DNA from: Mycobacterium gordonae | Lineage (GTDB): Bacteria; Actinomycetota; Actinomycetes; Mycobacteriales; Mycobacteriaceae | Direction of reading: 5' to 3' | Length of the DNA stretch: 64,000 nt | NCBI RefSeq assembly: GCF_002101675.1 | Contig: NZ_LQOY01000093.1 | Span: 1 to 64,000 of the forward strand | Shown: one piece after another, positions 1-7,560 of the stretch | How positions within the stretch are numbered: the first letter of the stretch is position 1 | Layout of the letters: each line of letters opens with the position of its first letter | Translations under genes and position numbers: made by a program | The notes under the pieces: model-generated | What the model was told of the DNA's origin: nothing | The model's input: the letters and a program-made list of their open reading frames with translations, nothing else | Databases searched by the model: none

Positions 1-294
1 GGAGGTGGCGTCGGCGGGCTAGGTACCAGCGGGGGCGGCGGTAACGGTGGCGCCGGTGGTAACGGTGGTTCCGGTGGGACCGCCCCAGGCAGCGATGGTG
101 ACGGCGGCTACGGCGGGAACGGCGGGAACGGCGGGAACGGCGGTGACGGCGGTGCGGGGACCGCACAGGATGGCACTTTGGTTTCCGGTACCGCTGGCGC
201 AAGCGGCAGCCCGGGATACAACAGCGACTACAGCCGATACGGTGCCCAGGGCGGGTCCGGAGGCTCCGGTGGCACCGGTGGACTTAACCCGTGA
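1..294 (+). CDS. PE_PGRS family protein, C-terminal fragment
   Basis: Frame 1 is open from the first base to a TGA at 292-294 and encodes about 97 residues made mostly of Gly-Gly-X triplets (GGNGG, GGAGG, GGSGG), including a short run of the triplet GGN. That composition is typical of the PGRS domain of mycobacterial PE_PGRS surface or secreted proteins. The last third is less regular, with Tyr/Ser-rich residues, and ends in GGLNP. The PE domain and start codon lie outside the window, so identity within the family cannot be given. Function is unknown; members are exported by ESX-5 in pathogenic mycobacteria. Confidence 0.85.
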   Translation, partial: GGGVGGLGTSGGGGNGGAGGNGGSGGTAPGSDGDGGYGGNGGNGGNGGDGGAGTAQDGTLVSGTAGASGSPGYNSDYSRYGAQGGSGGSGGTGGLNP

Positions 295-394
295 CACGTC
301 CTAGCCGCGGGTGTCGCGACGAGATAGTTGGCCACATTGCCGTCCGCACCGATCCGACACCGGCGCCTGCGGCTCGGCGGTGTTCAATCGAGAC

Positions 395-814
395 ATGTTG
401 AGCCTGGAAGAGATTTCCGACCGCTTGGAGATCCAGCAACTGTTGGTGGACTACTCCACCGCGATCGACCAACGTCGCTTCGACGACCTGGACAACGTCT
501 TCACTCCCGACGCGTATATCGATTACACGGCTTTAGGAGGGATCGCCGGCGAGTATCCCGAGGTCAAGCAGTGGCTATCGGAGGTCCTGCCGAACTTCCC
601 GGTGTACTCGCACATGTTGGGCAACTTCTCGGTCCGCATCGACGGCGACCGGGCGTCGTCACGGGTGATCTGCTTCAACCCGATGGTGCTGGGTGGCGAC
701 AAGGAGCAGATTCTGTTCTGCGGGCTTTGGTACGACGACGAGTTCGTGCGCACGCCAGAAGGCTGGCGGATGACGCGTCGCGTCGAGACCAAGACGTTCC
801 AGAAGGTGATGTAG
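395..814 (+). CDS. NTF2/SnoaL-like protein
   Basis: A 139-residue protein starting at ATG 395 (MLSLEEISDRLEIQQLLVDY). The opening helix, then an FTPDAYIDYTALGG segment and a C-terminal sheet ending in WRMTRRVETKTF, are typical of the SnoaL-like cone fold used by small isomerases, dehydratases and unknown binding proteins. An upstream in-frame ATG at 311 adds 28 residues of low-quality sequence and was not chosen. The length agrees with the M. tuberculosis neighbour of rpsP, Rv2910c (147 aa from memory). Acidic residues in the pocket region (FDDLDNVF) fit the fold, but no substrate can be assigned. Confidence 0.8.
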   Translation: MLSLEEISDRLEIQQLLVDYSTAIDQRRFDDLDNVFTPDAYIDYTALGGIAGEYPEVKQWLSEVLPNFPVYSHMLGNFSVRIDGDRASSRVICFNPMVLGGDKEQILFCGLWYDDEFVRTPEGWRMTRRVETKTFQKVM

Positions 815-1074
815 GCGGGCGGTTGTTCGCCGCCGTCGCCGAGATTGCCGTCAGGGTTGTGCCTCGGTGTCCCGAAGACGACCACGACGGCAACCTGGGC
901 GTAGCCCGCGCCGCCGCAATTTCCGCGGGAGGTCCCCGTTCTGGCACAATGGGCGGCTGTCCGCTCCGCGATCACGATCGCCGGGTGGTCACACACGCGA
1001 GGCGAAACCGGACCCGGGCATCCCGCCCCGGTCGCTGAATTGCAGCGTGACACCAACAGGAGAATCGCTTAACC
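815..1074 (+). promoter_or_regulatory. rpsP upstream region with TCTGGCACAAT motif
   Basis: A 260-bp gap ahead of rpsP. The 11-mer TCTGGCACAAT at 940-950 recurs exactly at 4245-4255 in front of rplS. CACAAT (945-950) may act as a -10 hexamer with TTCCGC (921-926) as a weak -35, spacing 18; this would give a leader of about 118 nt. A Shine-Dalgarno AGGAG lies at 1058-1062. The assignment is inferred, since CACAAT deviates from the usual mycobacterial TANNNT. Confidence 0.4.
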
Positions 1075-1548
1075 ATGGCTGTGAAGATCAAGCTCACCCG
1101 GCTTGGCAAGATCCGCAATCCCCAGTACCGCATCGCTGTCGCCGACGCGCGCACCCGTCGCGACGGTCGCTCCATCGAGGTCATCGGCCGCTACCACCCC
1201 AAGGAAGATCCGAGCCTGATCGAGATCGACTCCGAGCGCGCGCAGTACTGGCTGGGTGTGGGTGCCCAGCCCACCGAGCCCGTCCTGAAGCTGCTGAAGA
1301 TCACCGGTGACTGGCAGAAGTTCAAGGGTCTGCCCGGCGCCGAGGGCCGGCTGAAGGTCAAGCCCGCCAAGCCCAGCAAGCTCGAGCTGTTCAACGCCGC
1401 GCTGGCCGCCGCCGACGGCGGGCCTACCACCGAGGCCACCAAGCCAAAGAAGAAGGCTGCGCCGAAGAAGGCCGCCAAGGGCGACGAAACGGCCGCCGAG
1501 GCTACTGCCGAGGCACCGGCCGAGGCCGCCGCTGAGACCGAGAGCTGA
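1075..1548 (+). CDS. rpsP: 30S ribosomal protein S16
   Basis: A 157-residue protein with the S16 core in residues 1-90 ([20 protein letters not shown], then [14 protein letters not shown]). A long Ala/Lys/Glu-rich tail from about residue 110 ([14 protein letters not shown]...) is typical of actinobacterial S16, which is almost twice the length of the E. coli protein. S16 binds 16S rRNA early in 30S assembly. AGGAG sits 12 nt before the ATG. It opens the translation-related run rpsP-KH-rimM-trmD; RimM, two genes downstream, assists 30S maturation, so the order is functionally coherent. Confidence 0.98.
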   Translation: MAVKIKLTRLGKIRNPQYRIAVADARTRRDGRSIEVIGRYHPKEDPSLIEIDSERAQYWLGVGAQPTEPVLKLLKITGDWQKFKGLPGAEGRLKVKPAKPSKLELFNAALAAADGGPTTEATKPKKKAAPKKAAKGDETAAEATAEAPAEAAAETES

Positions 1549-1556
1549 TCGGCGCC

Positions 1557-1799
1557 ATGAGCACCGTCGTGGTCGACGCCGTCGAACACCTGGTCCGTGG
1601 CATCGTCGACAACCCTGACGACGTCCGGGTGGACCTGGTGACCAGTCGCCGTGGGCGCACAGTCGAGGTCCACGTGCATCCCGACGACCTCGGCAAGGTG
1701 ATCGGTCGGGGTGGCCGCACCGCCACCGCGCTGCGCACGCTGGTCGCCGGTATCGGCGGCCGCGGGATCCGCGTCGACGTGGTGGACACCGACCAGTAG
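1557..1799 (+). CDS. KH-domain RNA-binding protein (KhpA family)
   Basis: An 80-residue protein that is a single type II KH domain. The RNA-binding GxxG loop is visible as [15 protein letters not shown] around residues 47-61, preceded by the strand [13 protein letters not shown]. It corresponds by position and size to Rv2908c of M. tuberculosis. KhpA proteins bind RNA and pair with KhpB in other Gram-positives, influencing cell elongation and translation. It follows rpsP by 8 nt and precedes rimM by 10 nt, so it is very probably cotranscribed. Confidence 0.93.
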   Translation: MSTVVVDAVEHLVRGIVDNPDDVRVDLVTSRRGRTVEVHVHPDDLGKVIGRGGRTATALRTLVAGIGGRGIRVDVVDTDQ

Positions 1800-1809
1800 C
1801 AGCGCTCGT

Positions 1810-2331
1810 ATGGAGCTGATAGTCGGGCGCATAGCGAAGGCGCACGGCATCACCGGCGAACTCGTCGTCGACGTTCGCACCGACGATCCCGACGTCCGGT
1901 TCGCACCGGGTGCCACCTTGCGGGCCAAGAAACCCCGCGACCCCGGTCCGGCCCGCAGCTACGTCGTCGAAAGCGCGCGCCCGCACGGCGCGCGGCTGCT
2001 GGTGCGCCTGTCCGGTGTCGACGACCGGGACGGCGCCGACGCGCTGCGGGGCAGCTTGTTCGTCATCGACTCCGACGACCTCCCACCGATCGAGGAGCCG
2101 GACACCTACTACGACCACCAACTGGAAGGACTTCGCGTCCGCACCAGCTCGGGTCAGGACGTCGGCGTCGTCGCCGAGGTCTTGCACACCACCGGCGGCG
2201 AATTGCTGTCCGTCAAAAGCGAAGCCGGTGAGGTGCTGGTGCCCTTCGTAAGCGCGATCGTCACCTCGGTATCGCTGGACGACGGCACCCTGGAGATCGA
2301 GCCGCCGGACGGTCTGTTGGATCTGGGATGA
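1810..2331 (+). CDS. rimM: Ribosome maturation factor RimM
   Basis: A 173-residue protein beginning [20 protein letters not shown], the characteristic RimM N-terminus. The N-terminal beta-barrel is followed by a PRC-barrel domain ([11 protein letters not shown] through [12 protein letters not shown]). RimM binds S19 and helps mature the 3' domain of 16S rRNA. ATG 1810 was preferred over an upstream ATG at 1711 because the extra 33 residues are Arg/Pro/Ala noise that overlaps the KH gene. The stop overlaps trmD by 4 nt, indicating translational coupling. Residue count matches the M. tuberculosis protein (about 176). Confidence 0.96.
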   Translation: MELIVGRIAKAHGITGELVVDVRTDDPDVRFAPGATLRAKKPRDPGPARSYVVESARPHGARLLVRLSGVDDRDGADALRGSLFVIDSDDLPPIEEPDTYYDHQLEGLRVRTSSGQDVGVVAEVLHTTGGELLSVKSEAGEVLVPFVSAIVTSVSLDDGTLEIEPPDGLLDLG

Positions 2332-3044
2332 AGATCGACGTCGTCACGATCTTCCCGTCCTACCTGGATCCGTTGCGGGAATCGTTGCCCGGCAAGGCCA
2401 TTGCGTCGGGTCTGGTCGACCTGCAGGTGCACGATCTGCGCCGATGGACGCACGATGTGCACCATTCGGTGGACGATTCACCGTACGGCGGGGGACCGGG
2501 CATGGTGATGAAGGCGCCGGTGTGGGGCGAAGCGCTGGATGAAATCTGCTCGGACGAGACGCTTTTGGTGGTGCCCAGCCCGGCGGGCGTGCTGTTCACC
2601 CAGGCCACCGCACAGCGGTGGAGCGCCGAGCGCCACCTGGTGTTCGCCTGCGGCCGTTACGAGGGCATCGATCAGCGAGTCGTCGAGGACTCCGCGCGGC
2701 GGATGCGCGTGGAAGAGGTGTCGATCGGCGACTATGTGCTGCCGGGCGGCGAGTCGGCGGCGCTGGTGATGATCGAGGCCGTGCTGCGGCTGATGGCCGG
2801 TGTGCTGGGCAATCCTGCTTCGGCCCAACATGATTCACATTCGCCGGCCCTGGACCGGCTGCTCGAGGGACCCAGCTACACGCGCCCGCCAACCTGGCGC
2901 GGCCTGGACGTCCCGGAAATCCTGTTGTCGGGCGACCATGCCCGGATTGCCGCCTGGCGCCGCGAGGTGTCACTGCAGCGCACCCGGGAGCGCCGGCCAG
3001 AGCTACTTGCCGAGCCTGAAGATTTTCAGCGAAAGTCCGAGTAG
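2328..3044 (+). CDS. trmD: tRNA (guanine-N1)-methyltransferase TrmD
   Basis: A 238-residue SPOUT methyltransferase that makes m1G37 in tRNAs reading CNN codons, preventing +1 frameshifts. The deep trefoil-knot S-adenosylmethionine site is recognisable ([13 protein letters not shown], then [19 protein letters not shown]), and the C-terminal tRNA-binding domain contains [19 protein letters not shown]. The final eleven residues ([11 protein letters not shown]) are not family sequence: they are encoded by the left half of a palindromic repeat at 3011-3067 that supplies the stop codon. Without that tail the protein would be close to the usual 227-230 residues. Confidence 0.97.
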   Translation: MKIDVVTIFPSYLDPLRESLPGKAIASGLVDLQVHDLRRWTHDVHHSVDDSPYGGGPGMVMKAPVWGEALDEICSDETLLVVPSPAGVLFTQATAQRWSAERHLVFACGRYEGIDQRVVEDSARRMRVEEVSIGDYVLPGGESAALVMIEAVLRLMAGVLGNPASAQHDSHSPALDRLLEGPSYTRPPTWRGLDVPEILLSGDHARIAAWRREVSLQRTRERRPELLAEPEDFQRKSE

Positions 3045-3067
3045 CGGCCTTCAAATTTTCAGGCTCG
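3011..3067. repeat. Dispersed palindromic repeat, copy 1
   Basis: Arms CGAGCCTGAAGATTT (3011-3025) and AAATTTTCAGGCTCG (3053-3067) form a 15-bp inverted repeat with one mismatch around a 27-nt centre containing CAGCGAAAGTCCGAGTAG. The same design recurs at 29108-29156 and 42857-42905, with a decayed copy at 29207-29255. It overlaps the 3' end of trmD. In RNA it would fold into a strong hairpin and may also end transcription. Confidence 0.8.
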
Positions 3068-3115
3068 ATAACTAGCGGCTCGATGAGCGGGCGCTGCCCT
3101 GCACGCCCGCGACGG

Positions 3116-4072
3116 CTAAATCCGGCCGTTGGGGAAGATCGTCTTGACCGCTTGGGTGATCGTCGCGCGCGCAGTCGCGTCGTCGGAGGGCTGCAACGAC
3201 TCGATCACCATGATGTAGCGGCGGTCCTTGCCGATCACCCCGGTCGACAGATGCATCCAGTCGGCCCCGATGCAACACATCCAGCCTTGTTTGACCGCAA
3301 CGGGTTCGGCGTAGAGCCCGTCGGGGATGCCAAACCGCTGGGGGTAGCCGTCGACTCCGGTCGGTGTCGACTTGGCCAGATCGTTGACGATCAGCCGGGA
3401 GCGGTCCATCGGCAGGCCGCCTGAGCCGTCCAGCAGCATCTCGTAGTAGCGGATCAGGTCGGGCGCCGAACTGATGGTGTTCCACCACCGTCCGTCGCTG
3501 GGCGGTGTGGTCGAGGTCAGGCCGTACCGGCTGGCCACCTGGGTGATGATGGAATCGCCGCCGTCCTGGCCCCAGAAACGTTCGGCCGCGCCGTCGTCGG
3601 AAGATTGCAGCATCACGTCGAGCGACTGGCGATCGTCGGGGGACAACACGACACGGCCCTGGGATTCGCGCAGTAGCAGATCGTCGGCGATGAACAGCTT
3701 GGCCACTGACGCCGTGGCGATGATCTGACTGTTGCCGTTGGACACCAGTTGGTGGGTGGCGCGATCGAGGATGGCCACCGCGAGGGTCGCCCCGCTCGCC
3801 GCGGCCTGGTCGGTGGCCTGCTGGATGCGCGCCTGCACCCCCGTGAGCCCGCCCACCGCCAGCGTCGGCAGCGCCATCGGCTGGCCGGTCGGCGTGATGG
3901 ACCGCAGCAGCAGTTCCACCAGCTGCTGCTGGGGCTGCGGCTGCTGCGGCGCCGCGGTCTGGTCGGTCGAATAGCTGAACGCCTTTGCGTGCACCGTCGC
4001 CTCGCAACCGGCGACCACCACCAACGCCGCCGCCGCAACGGCGGAAAGCAACGTCAGCGGCCGGGTTCGCAT
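3116..4072 (-). CDS. lppW: Lipoprotein LppW, beta-lactamase-like
   Basis: A 318-residue exported lipoprotein. A signal peptide (MRTRPLTLLS then a hydrophobic stretch) ends in the lipobox VVAGC, with Cys23 as the lipidation site. A Gln/Pro-rich linker (PQQPQPQQQ) leads into a serine beta-lactamase/DD-peptidase-like domain with an SxxK candidate (SVAK in ATASVAKLFIAD). AAGGAG lies 5 nt before ATG 4072; a longer reading to 4135 was rejected. Rv2905 LppW has a similar length (314 aa). Whether the domain is catalytic is unknown. It is convergent with trmD and divergent from rplS. Confidence 0.88.
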   Translation of the reverse strand: MRTRPLTLLSAVAAAALVVVAGCEATVHAKAFSYSTDQTAAPQQPQPQQQLVELLLRSITPTGQPMALPTLAVGGLTGVQARIQQATDQAAASGATLAVAILDRATHQLVSNGNSQIIATASVAKLFIADDLLLRESQGRVVLSPDDRQSLDVMLQSSDDGAAERFWGQDGGDSIITQVASRYGLTSTTPPSDGRWWNTISSAPDLIRYYEMLLDGSGGLPMDRSRLIVNDLAKSTPTGVDGYPQRFGIPDGLYAEPVAVKQGWMCCIGADWMHLSTGVIGKDRRYIMVIESLQPSDDATARATITQAVKTIFPNGRI

Positions 4073-4408
4073 TGCACTCCTTCGGCAAAAGTAGGCGTCT
4101 CGAGGCATCCGGGGCGTCCGGGGGACGGTCGTCAAGGGGTTTGGATCCGCGCGGTTCGACCCCAGCTATATGTACCACTTGCAGGCGGTTTACGACGGGC
4201 GTGAACCACCACAGTTTCCTGTGATTTTCACTGCATGCGCCCCGTCTGGCACAATTGGCCAGTTGTCTTTCAGCGGTTGTCGGCGGGCCGGGTGTCTACC
4301 GCCTGCTGAGGGATACACCCAAGAAGCCCTAACCATCGGCTTGGTGACCGTCGCACGCCTGCGTGCGTGCGGTCAGCGAAGCCGCGACCCCGAGGAAGTG
4401 TCTTTCCA
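4073..4408 (+). promoter_or_regulatory. lppW/rplS divergent region and structured rplS leader
   Basis: A 336-bp gap. TCTGGCACAAT at 4245-4255 repeats the rpsP promoter motif; TTCACT (4228-4233) lies 17 bp before CACAAT as a weak -35. The implied leader of about 150 nt contains a stem-loop at 4345-4375: TGACCG pairs with CGGTCA, and an inner CGCACG pairs with CGTGCG around a 4-nt loop. GAGGAAG (4392-4398) is the likely ribosome binding site. L19 autoregulation through this leader is possible but inferred. The lppW ribosome binding site lies at the left end. Confidence 0.45.
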
Positions 4409-4750
4409 ATGAACAGGCTGGACTTCGTCGACCAGGCGTCGCTGCGCGACGACATCCCCGCCTTCAACCCGGGCGACACCATCAACGTGCACGTCAAGGT
4501 GATCGAGGGCGCCAAAGAGCGCATCCAGGTCTTCAAGGGCGTGGTGATCCGTCGCCAGGGTGGCGGAATTCGCGAGACGTTCACGGTGCGCAAGGAGAGC
4601 TACGGTGTCGGCGTCGAGCGGACCTTCCCGGTCCACTCGCCGAACATCGACCATATCGAGGTGGTGACTCGTGGCGACGTTCGTCGCGCCAAGCTCTACT
4701 ACCTGCGTGAGCTCCGCGGCAAGAAGGCCAAGATCAAGGAAAAGCGCTGA
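4409..4750 (+). CDS. rplS: 50S ribosomal protein L19
   Basis: A 113-residue protein, the usual length, with conserved L19 sequence throughout ([58 protein letters not shown]). L19 sits at the 30S-50S interface and contacts bridges B6 and B8. ATG 4409 was preferred over an upstream in-frame ATG at 4367, since the extra 14 residues lie in the leader. It is followed after 57 nt by lepB. In many bacteria rplS is in the rpsP-rimM-trmD operon; here lppW separates them but the two promoters share a motif. Confidence 0.98.
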   Translation: MNRLDFVDQASLRDDIPAFNPGDTINVHVKVIEGAKERIQVFKGVVIRRQGGGIRETFTVRKESYGVGVERTFPVHSPNIDHIEVVTRGDVRRAKLYYLRELRGKKAKIKEKR

Positions 4751-4807
4751 CCGCGGACGCGACCCGGCGTCCACAGCCGTACGCCCCGTGCTGGCTACGC
4801 TGATCCC

Positions 4808-5662
4808 GTGACTGACACTGAGGATTCTCCGCCGGAGGACTCACCCTCGGAGCGCCGGCCAGAGGCCGGACAACCGGAGGCGGCCGCGCCGGAGGCCGAC
4901 ACGTCGGGCGAACCCGACCCGGATCCCAAGGCGAAGCGCAGGAAGAAGAAGCCCGAAAAGCGCTCGACTCTGCGGGAACTGACCACTCTCGCGGTCGTCG
5001 CGATCGTTCTCTACTACGTGATGCTGACGTTCGTCGCCCGTCCGTATCTGATTCCGTCGGAGTCGATGGAGCCCACACTGCACGGCTGCTCCACCTGTGT
5101 CGGCGACCGCATCATGGTCGACAAGCTGACCTACCGGTTCAGTTCGCCCAAGCCCGGCGACGTCATCGTCTTCAAGGGACCGCCGTCCTGGAACGTCGGC
5201 TACAAGTCGATCCGCTCGTCCAACACTCTGGTGCGCTGGGTCCAGAACGCGCTGTCGTTCATCGGCTTTGTGCCGCCCGACGAGAACGACCTGGTCAAGC
5301 GGGTGATCGCGGTCGGCGGGCAGACGGTGGCCTGCCGCGCGGACACCGGCCTGACGGTCAACGGCAAGCCGCTCAAGGAGCCGTACCTGGACCCGTCCAC
5401 GATGATGGCCGACCCGTCGGTCTACCCGTGCCTGGGCAGCGAGTTCGGGCCGGTCACCGTGCCCCAGGGGCGGCTGTGGGTGATGGGCGACAACCGGACC
5501 CACTCGGCAGACTCCCGCGCCCACTGCCCGATGCTGTGCACCGGCGACCCGACGGCGGGCACCGTGCCGGTCGCCAACGTGATCGGCAAGGCCCGGTTCA
5601 TCGTGTGGCCGCCCAAGCGATGGGGTGGTGTGGGTTCGATTGACCCCCAGCAGGGTCAGTGA
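4808..5662 (+). CDS. lepB: Signal peptidase I
   Basis: A 284-residue membrane protease that removes signal peptides from Sec and Tat exported proteins. A charged, Pro/Glu/Lys-rich cytoplasmic segment (1-55) precedes one transmembrane helix (about 56-76). The catalytic Ser-Lys dyad is visible: Ser86 in PSESMEPT and Lys164 in [11 protein letters not shown]. Box E is present as [12 protein letters not shown]. The start is GTG 4808. The stop overlaps the rnhB start (GTGA). The C-terminal part carries an inserted segment with Cys pairs (CSTCVGD) that is common in mycobacterial homologues. Confidence 0.97.
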   Translation: MTDTEDSPPEDSPSERRPEAGQPEAAAPEADTSGEPDPDPKAKRRKKKPEKRSTLRELTTLAVVAIVLYYVMLTFVARPYLIPSESMEPTLHGCSTCVGDRIMVDKLTYRFSSPKPGDVIVFKGPPSWNVGYKSIRSSNTLVRWVQNALSFIGFVPPDENDLVKRVIAVGGQTVACRADTGLTVNGKPLKEPYLDPSTMMADPSVYPCLGSEFGPVTVPQGRLWVMGDNRTHSADSRAHCPMLCTGDPTAGTVPVANVIGKARFIVWPPKRWGGVGSIDPQQGQ

Positions 5663-6393
5663 CCATGGCCACCACCTGGCCCCCGCGGACGGTGATCCGC
5701 AAGTCCGCGGGTCTGCGCACGCTGGAATCCGCCCTGTACCGCAATGGCCTGGGCCCGGTCGCCGGGGTCGACGAAGTGGGGCGCGGCGCCTGCGCCGGCC
5801 CGCTAGTGGTGGCGGCTTGCGTGCTGGGCCCGGGACGGCTGGAAAGTCTTGCCGCTCTTGACGATTCGAAGAAGCTGACGGAAAAGGCCCGGGAGAAGCT
5901 GTTTCCGATCATCCGTCGCTACGCGTTGGCCTACCACGTGGTATTCATCCCGTCGGCCGAGGTGGACCGCCGCGGAGTGCATGTGGCCAACATCGAAGGC
6001 ATGCGGCGCGCGGTGGCCGGCCTGTCGGTGCGGCCCGGATACGTCCTGAGCGACGGCTTCCGCGTCCCCGGCCTGTCGGTGCCGTCGCTTCCGGTGATCG
6101 GCGGCGACGCGGCAGCGGCGTGTATCGCCGCAGCCAGCGTGCTGGCAAAAGTCAGCCGGGACAGGCTGATGGTCGCGATGGAGGCCGAACACCCCGGTTA
6201 CGGCTTCGCCGACCACAAGGGCTACAGCACGCCGGCGCACAGCCGCGCGCTGGCCCGGCTGGGACCGTGCGCGCAGCACCGCTATTCATTCATCAACGTG
6301 CGCCGGGTCGCGACCGGGGGCACAACCGAGTTCGTGGCTGATTGCCCGCCGGGCCCGTCGGGCCCTCCCGCCGATAGCGGCGATTTCCGTTGA
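5659..6393 (+). CDS. rnhB: Ribonuclease HII
   Basis: A 244-residue type 2 RNase H that cuts RNA in RNA-DNA hybrids and at single ribonucleotides in DNA. The acidic metal site is visible: Asp38-Glu39 in [10 protein letters not shown] and Asp132 in LSDGF, with a fourth Asp in [35 protein letters not shown] sequence ([14 protein letters not shown]) is the family C-terminal motif. Start GTG 5659 overlaps lepB by 4 nt; ATG 5665 is an alternative two codons downstream. The C-terminal 30 residues are Gly/Pro-rich and variable. Confidence 0.96.
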   Translation: MTMATTWPPRTVIRKSAGLRTLESALYRNGLGPVAGVDEVGRGACAGPLVVAACVLGPGRLESLAALDDSKKLTEKAREKLFPIIRRYALAYHVVFIPSAEVDRRGVHVANIEGMRRAVAGLSVRPGYVLSDGFRVPGLSVPSLPVIGGDAAAACIAAASVLAKVSRDRLMVAMEAEHPGYGFADHKGYSTPAHSRALARLGPCAQHRYSFINVRRVATGGTTEFVADCPPGPSGPPADSGDFR

Positions 6394-6436
6394 GAGAAGA
6401 TGGGGCAGCAGCTCCGGGAGAAGGACGTCTGAACAG

Positions 6437-6742
6437 ATGAGTGCAGAGGATCTCGAGAAGTACGAAACCGAGATGGAGCTCTCGCTGTACCGCGAATACA
6501 AAGACATCGTCGGTCAGTTCAGCTACGTCGTGGAAACCGAGCGCCGCTTCTACCTCGCCAACAGCGTCGAGATGGTGCCGCGCAACGCCGACGGCGAAGT
6601 GTATTTCGAGCTGCGGTTGGCCGACGCCTGGGTGTGGGACATGTACCGGCCGGCCCGCTTCGTCAAACAGGTGCGGGTGGTGACGTTCAAAGACGTCAAC
6701 ATCGAAGAGGTCGAGAAGCCCGAACTGCGGTTGCCGGAGTAG
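6437..6742 (+). CDS. DUF2469 family protein
   Basis: A 101-residue actinobacterial protein (MSAEDLEKYETEMELSLYRE) equal in length to Rv2901c. It is rich in aromatic and acidic residues with no Cys, no signal peptide and no membrane segment. The gene is found beside rnhB/lepB across Actinobacteria. No biochemical role can be read from the sequence. It lies 43 nt after rnhB and converges on the ANTAR gene with an 8-nt gap. Confidence 0.9.
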   Translation: MSAEDLEKYETEMELSLYREYKDIVGQFSYVVETERRFYLANSVEMVPRNADGEVYFELRLADAWVWDMYRPARFVKQVRVVTFKDVNIEEVEKPELRLPE

Positions 6743-6750
6743 CCGGCGCG

Positions 6751-7503
6751 CTAGGCCCCGTCGTCGGAGTAGTCCGGCAGGTTGCCCCGCGACTCGATGA
6801 CCCTGCGGGCCACGTCTGCGAGCTTGATGTTCAGGCTCTGCGAGTGGCGGCGCAGCAGGTCGAAGGCGTCGTCCTCGTTCATGTCGTGCAGCATCATCAG
6901 CATGCCGACCGCCTTGCCGATCTCGCGGTTGCTCAGCAGTCCGCGGCGCAGGCTGGTGGCGTCCTCGCCGTGTGCGATGGCGTTGATGGCCACGCTGGCG
7001 AACGACGCCAGCACCGCGGCCCGGCCGGCGGCCTCGGTGTCGAACTTGTTGGGCGTTTCGCTGAACAGGTTGAGCGCGGCGGCTTTGCGCTTGTCGATCA
7101 ACAGCCGAAACCCCATGGCGCCGCGGACCGGCGTCTCCTCGACGAGCCGGGCGGCGAAGTGCGGCCACTGGTTCGGCTTGGTCAGGTCCGGTTCGACCTG
7201 CGGCGTCTCTTCCTCGATCGCGTCGATGCACGGGCCGTCACCGGAGCGGCGCTCGAGGTCGTCGATGCGGTGGGCGAGCCGCGAGCTGGCGCCCACCGTG
7301 ACATAGCGGTCGTCGCGCTTGACCAGCAGGCTGGCGTGGTCGCACCCGGGGACCACCAGGGTGGCCGCCACACAGATCGCGGCATACATCTGCGTCGCGT
7401 CCGAACCCTGGTAGATGATCTCGGCAAGGGCGGCGAAAACCGTTGCCGGGTCGGCCGTGAGTGCACCGGGTGCTGCACTGGCGGCGTTGGCTTCGTCGGC
7501 CAC
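6751..7503 (-). CDS. GAF-ANTAR regulator
   Basis: A 250-residue two-domain regulator. Residues about 20-170 form a GAF domain (FAALAEIIYQGSDATQMYAAI, then SGDGPCIDAIEEETPQVEPD). Residues about 180-240 are an ANTAR domain (LRRGLLSNREIGKAVGMLMM, LLRRHSQSLNIKLADVARRV). ANTAR domains bind paired RNA hexaloop hairpins and prevent termination; the GAF domain probably senses a ligand or redox state. No histidine kinase or receiver domain is encoded nearby. It is not at this position in M. tuberculosis and is 57 nt from the next minus-strand gene, whose transcript would run into it. Confidence 0.9.
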   Translation of the reverse strand: MADEANAASAAPGALTADPATVFAALAEIIYQGSDATQMYAAICVAATLVVPGCDHASLLVKRDDRYVTVGASSRLAHRIDDLERRSGDGPCIDAIEEETPQVEPDLTKPNQWPHFAARLVEETPVRGAMGFRLLIDKRKAAALNLFSETPNKFDTEAAGRAAVLASFASVAINAIAHGEDATSLRRGLLSNREIGKAVGMLMMLHDMNEDDAFDLLRRHSQSLNIKLADVARRVIESRGNLPDYSDDGA

Positions 7504-7560
7504 GTCGCTTCCTCCCTTCGGCGCTGCTATGGCCGTAGAGTAGCTGGGCCGCGCGCGACC

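Noticed and set aside
1069..2187. Minus-strand frame opposite rpsP and rimM
   Set aside because: Its sequence is compositionally odd (long Arg/Gly runs) and rpsP, KH and rimM on the other strand are certain.
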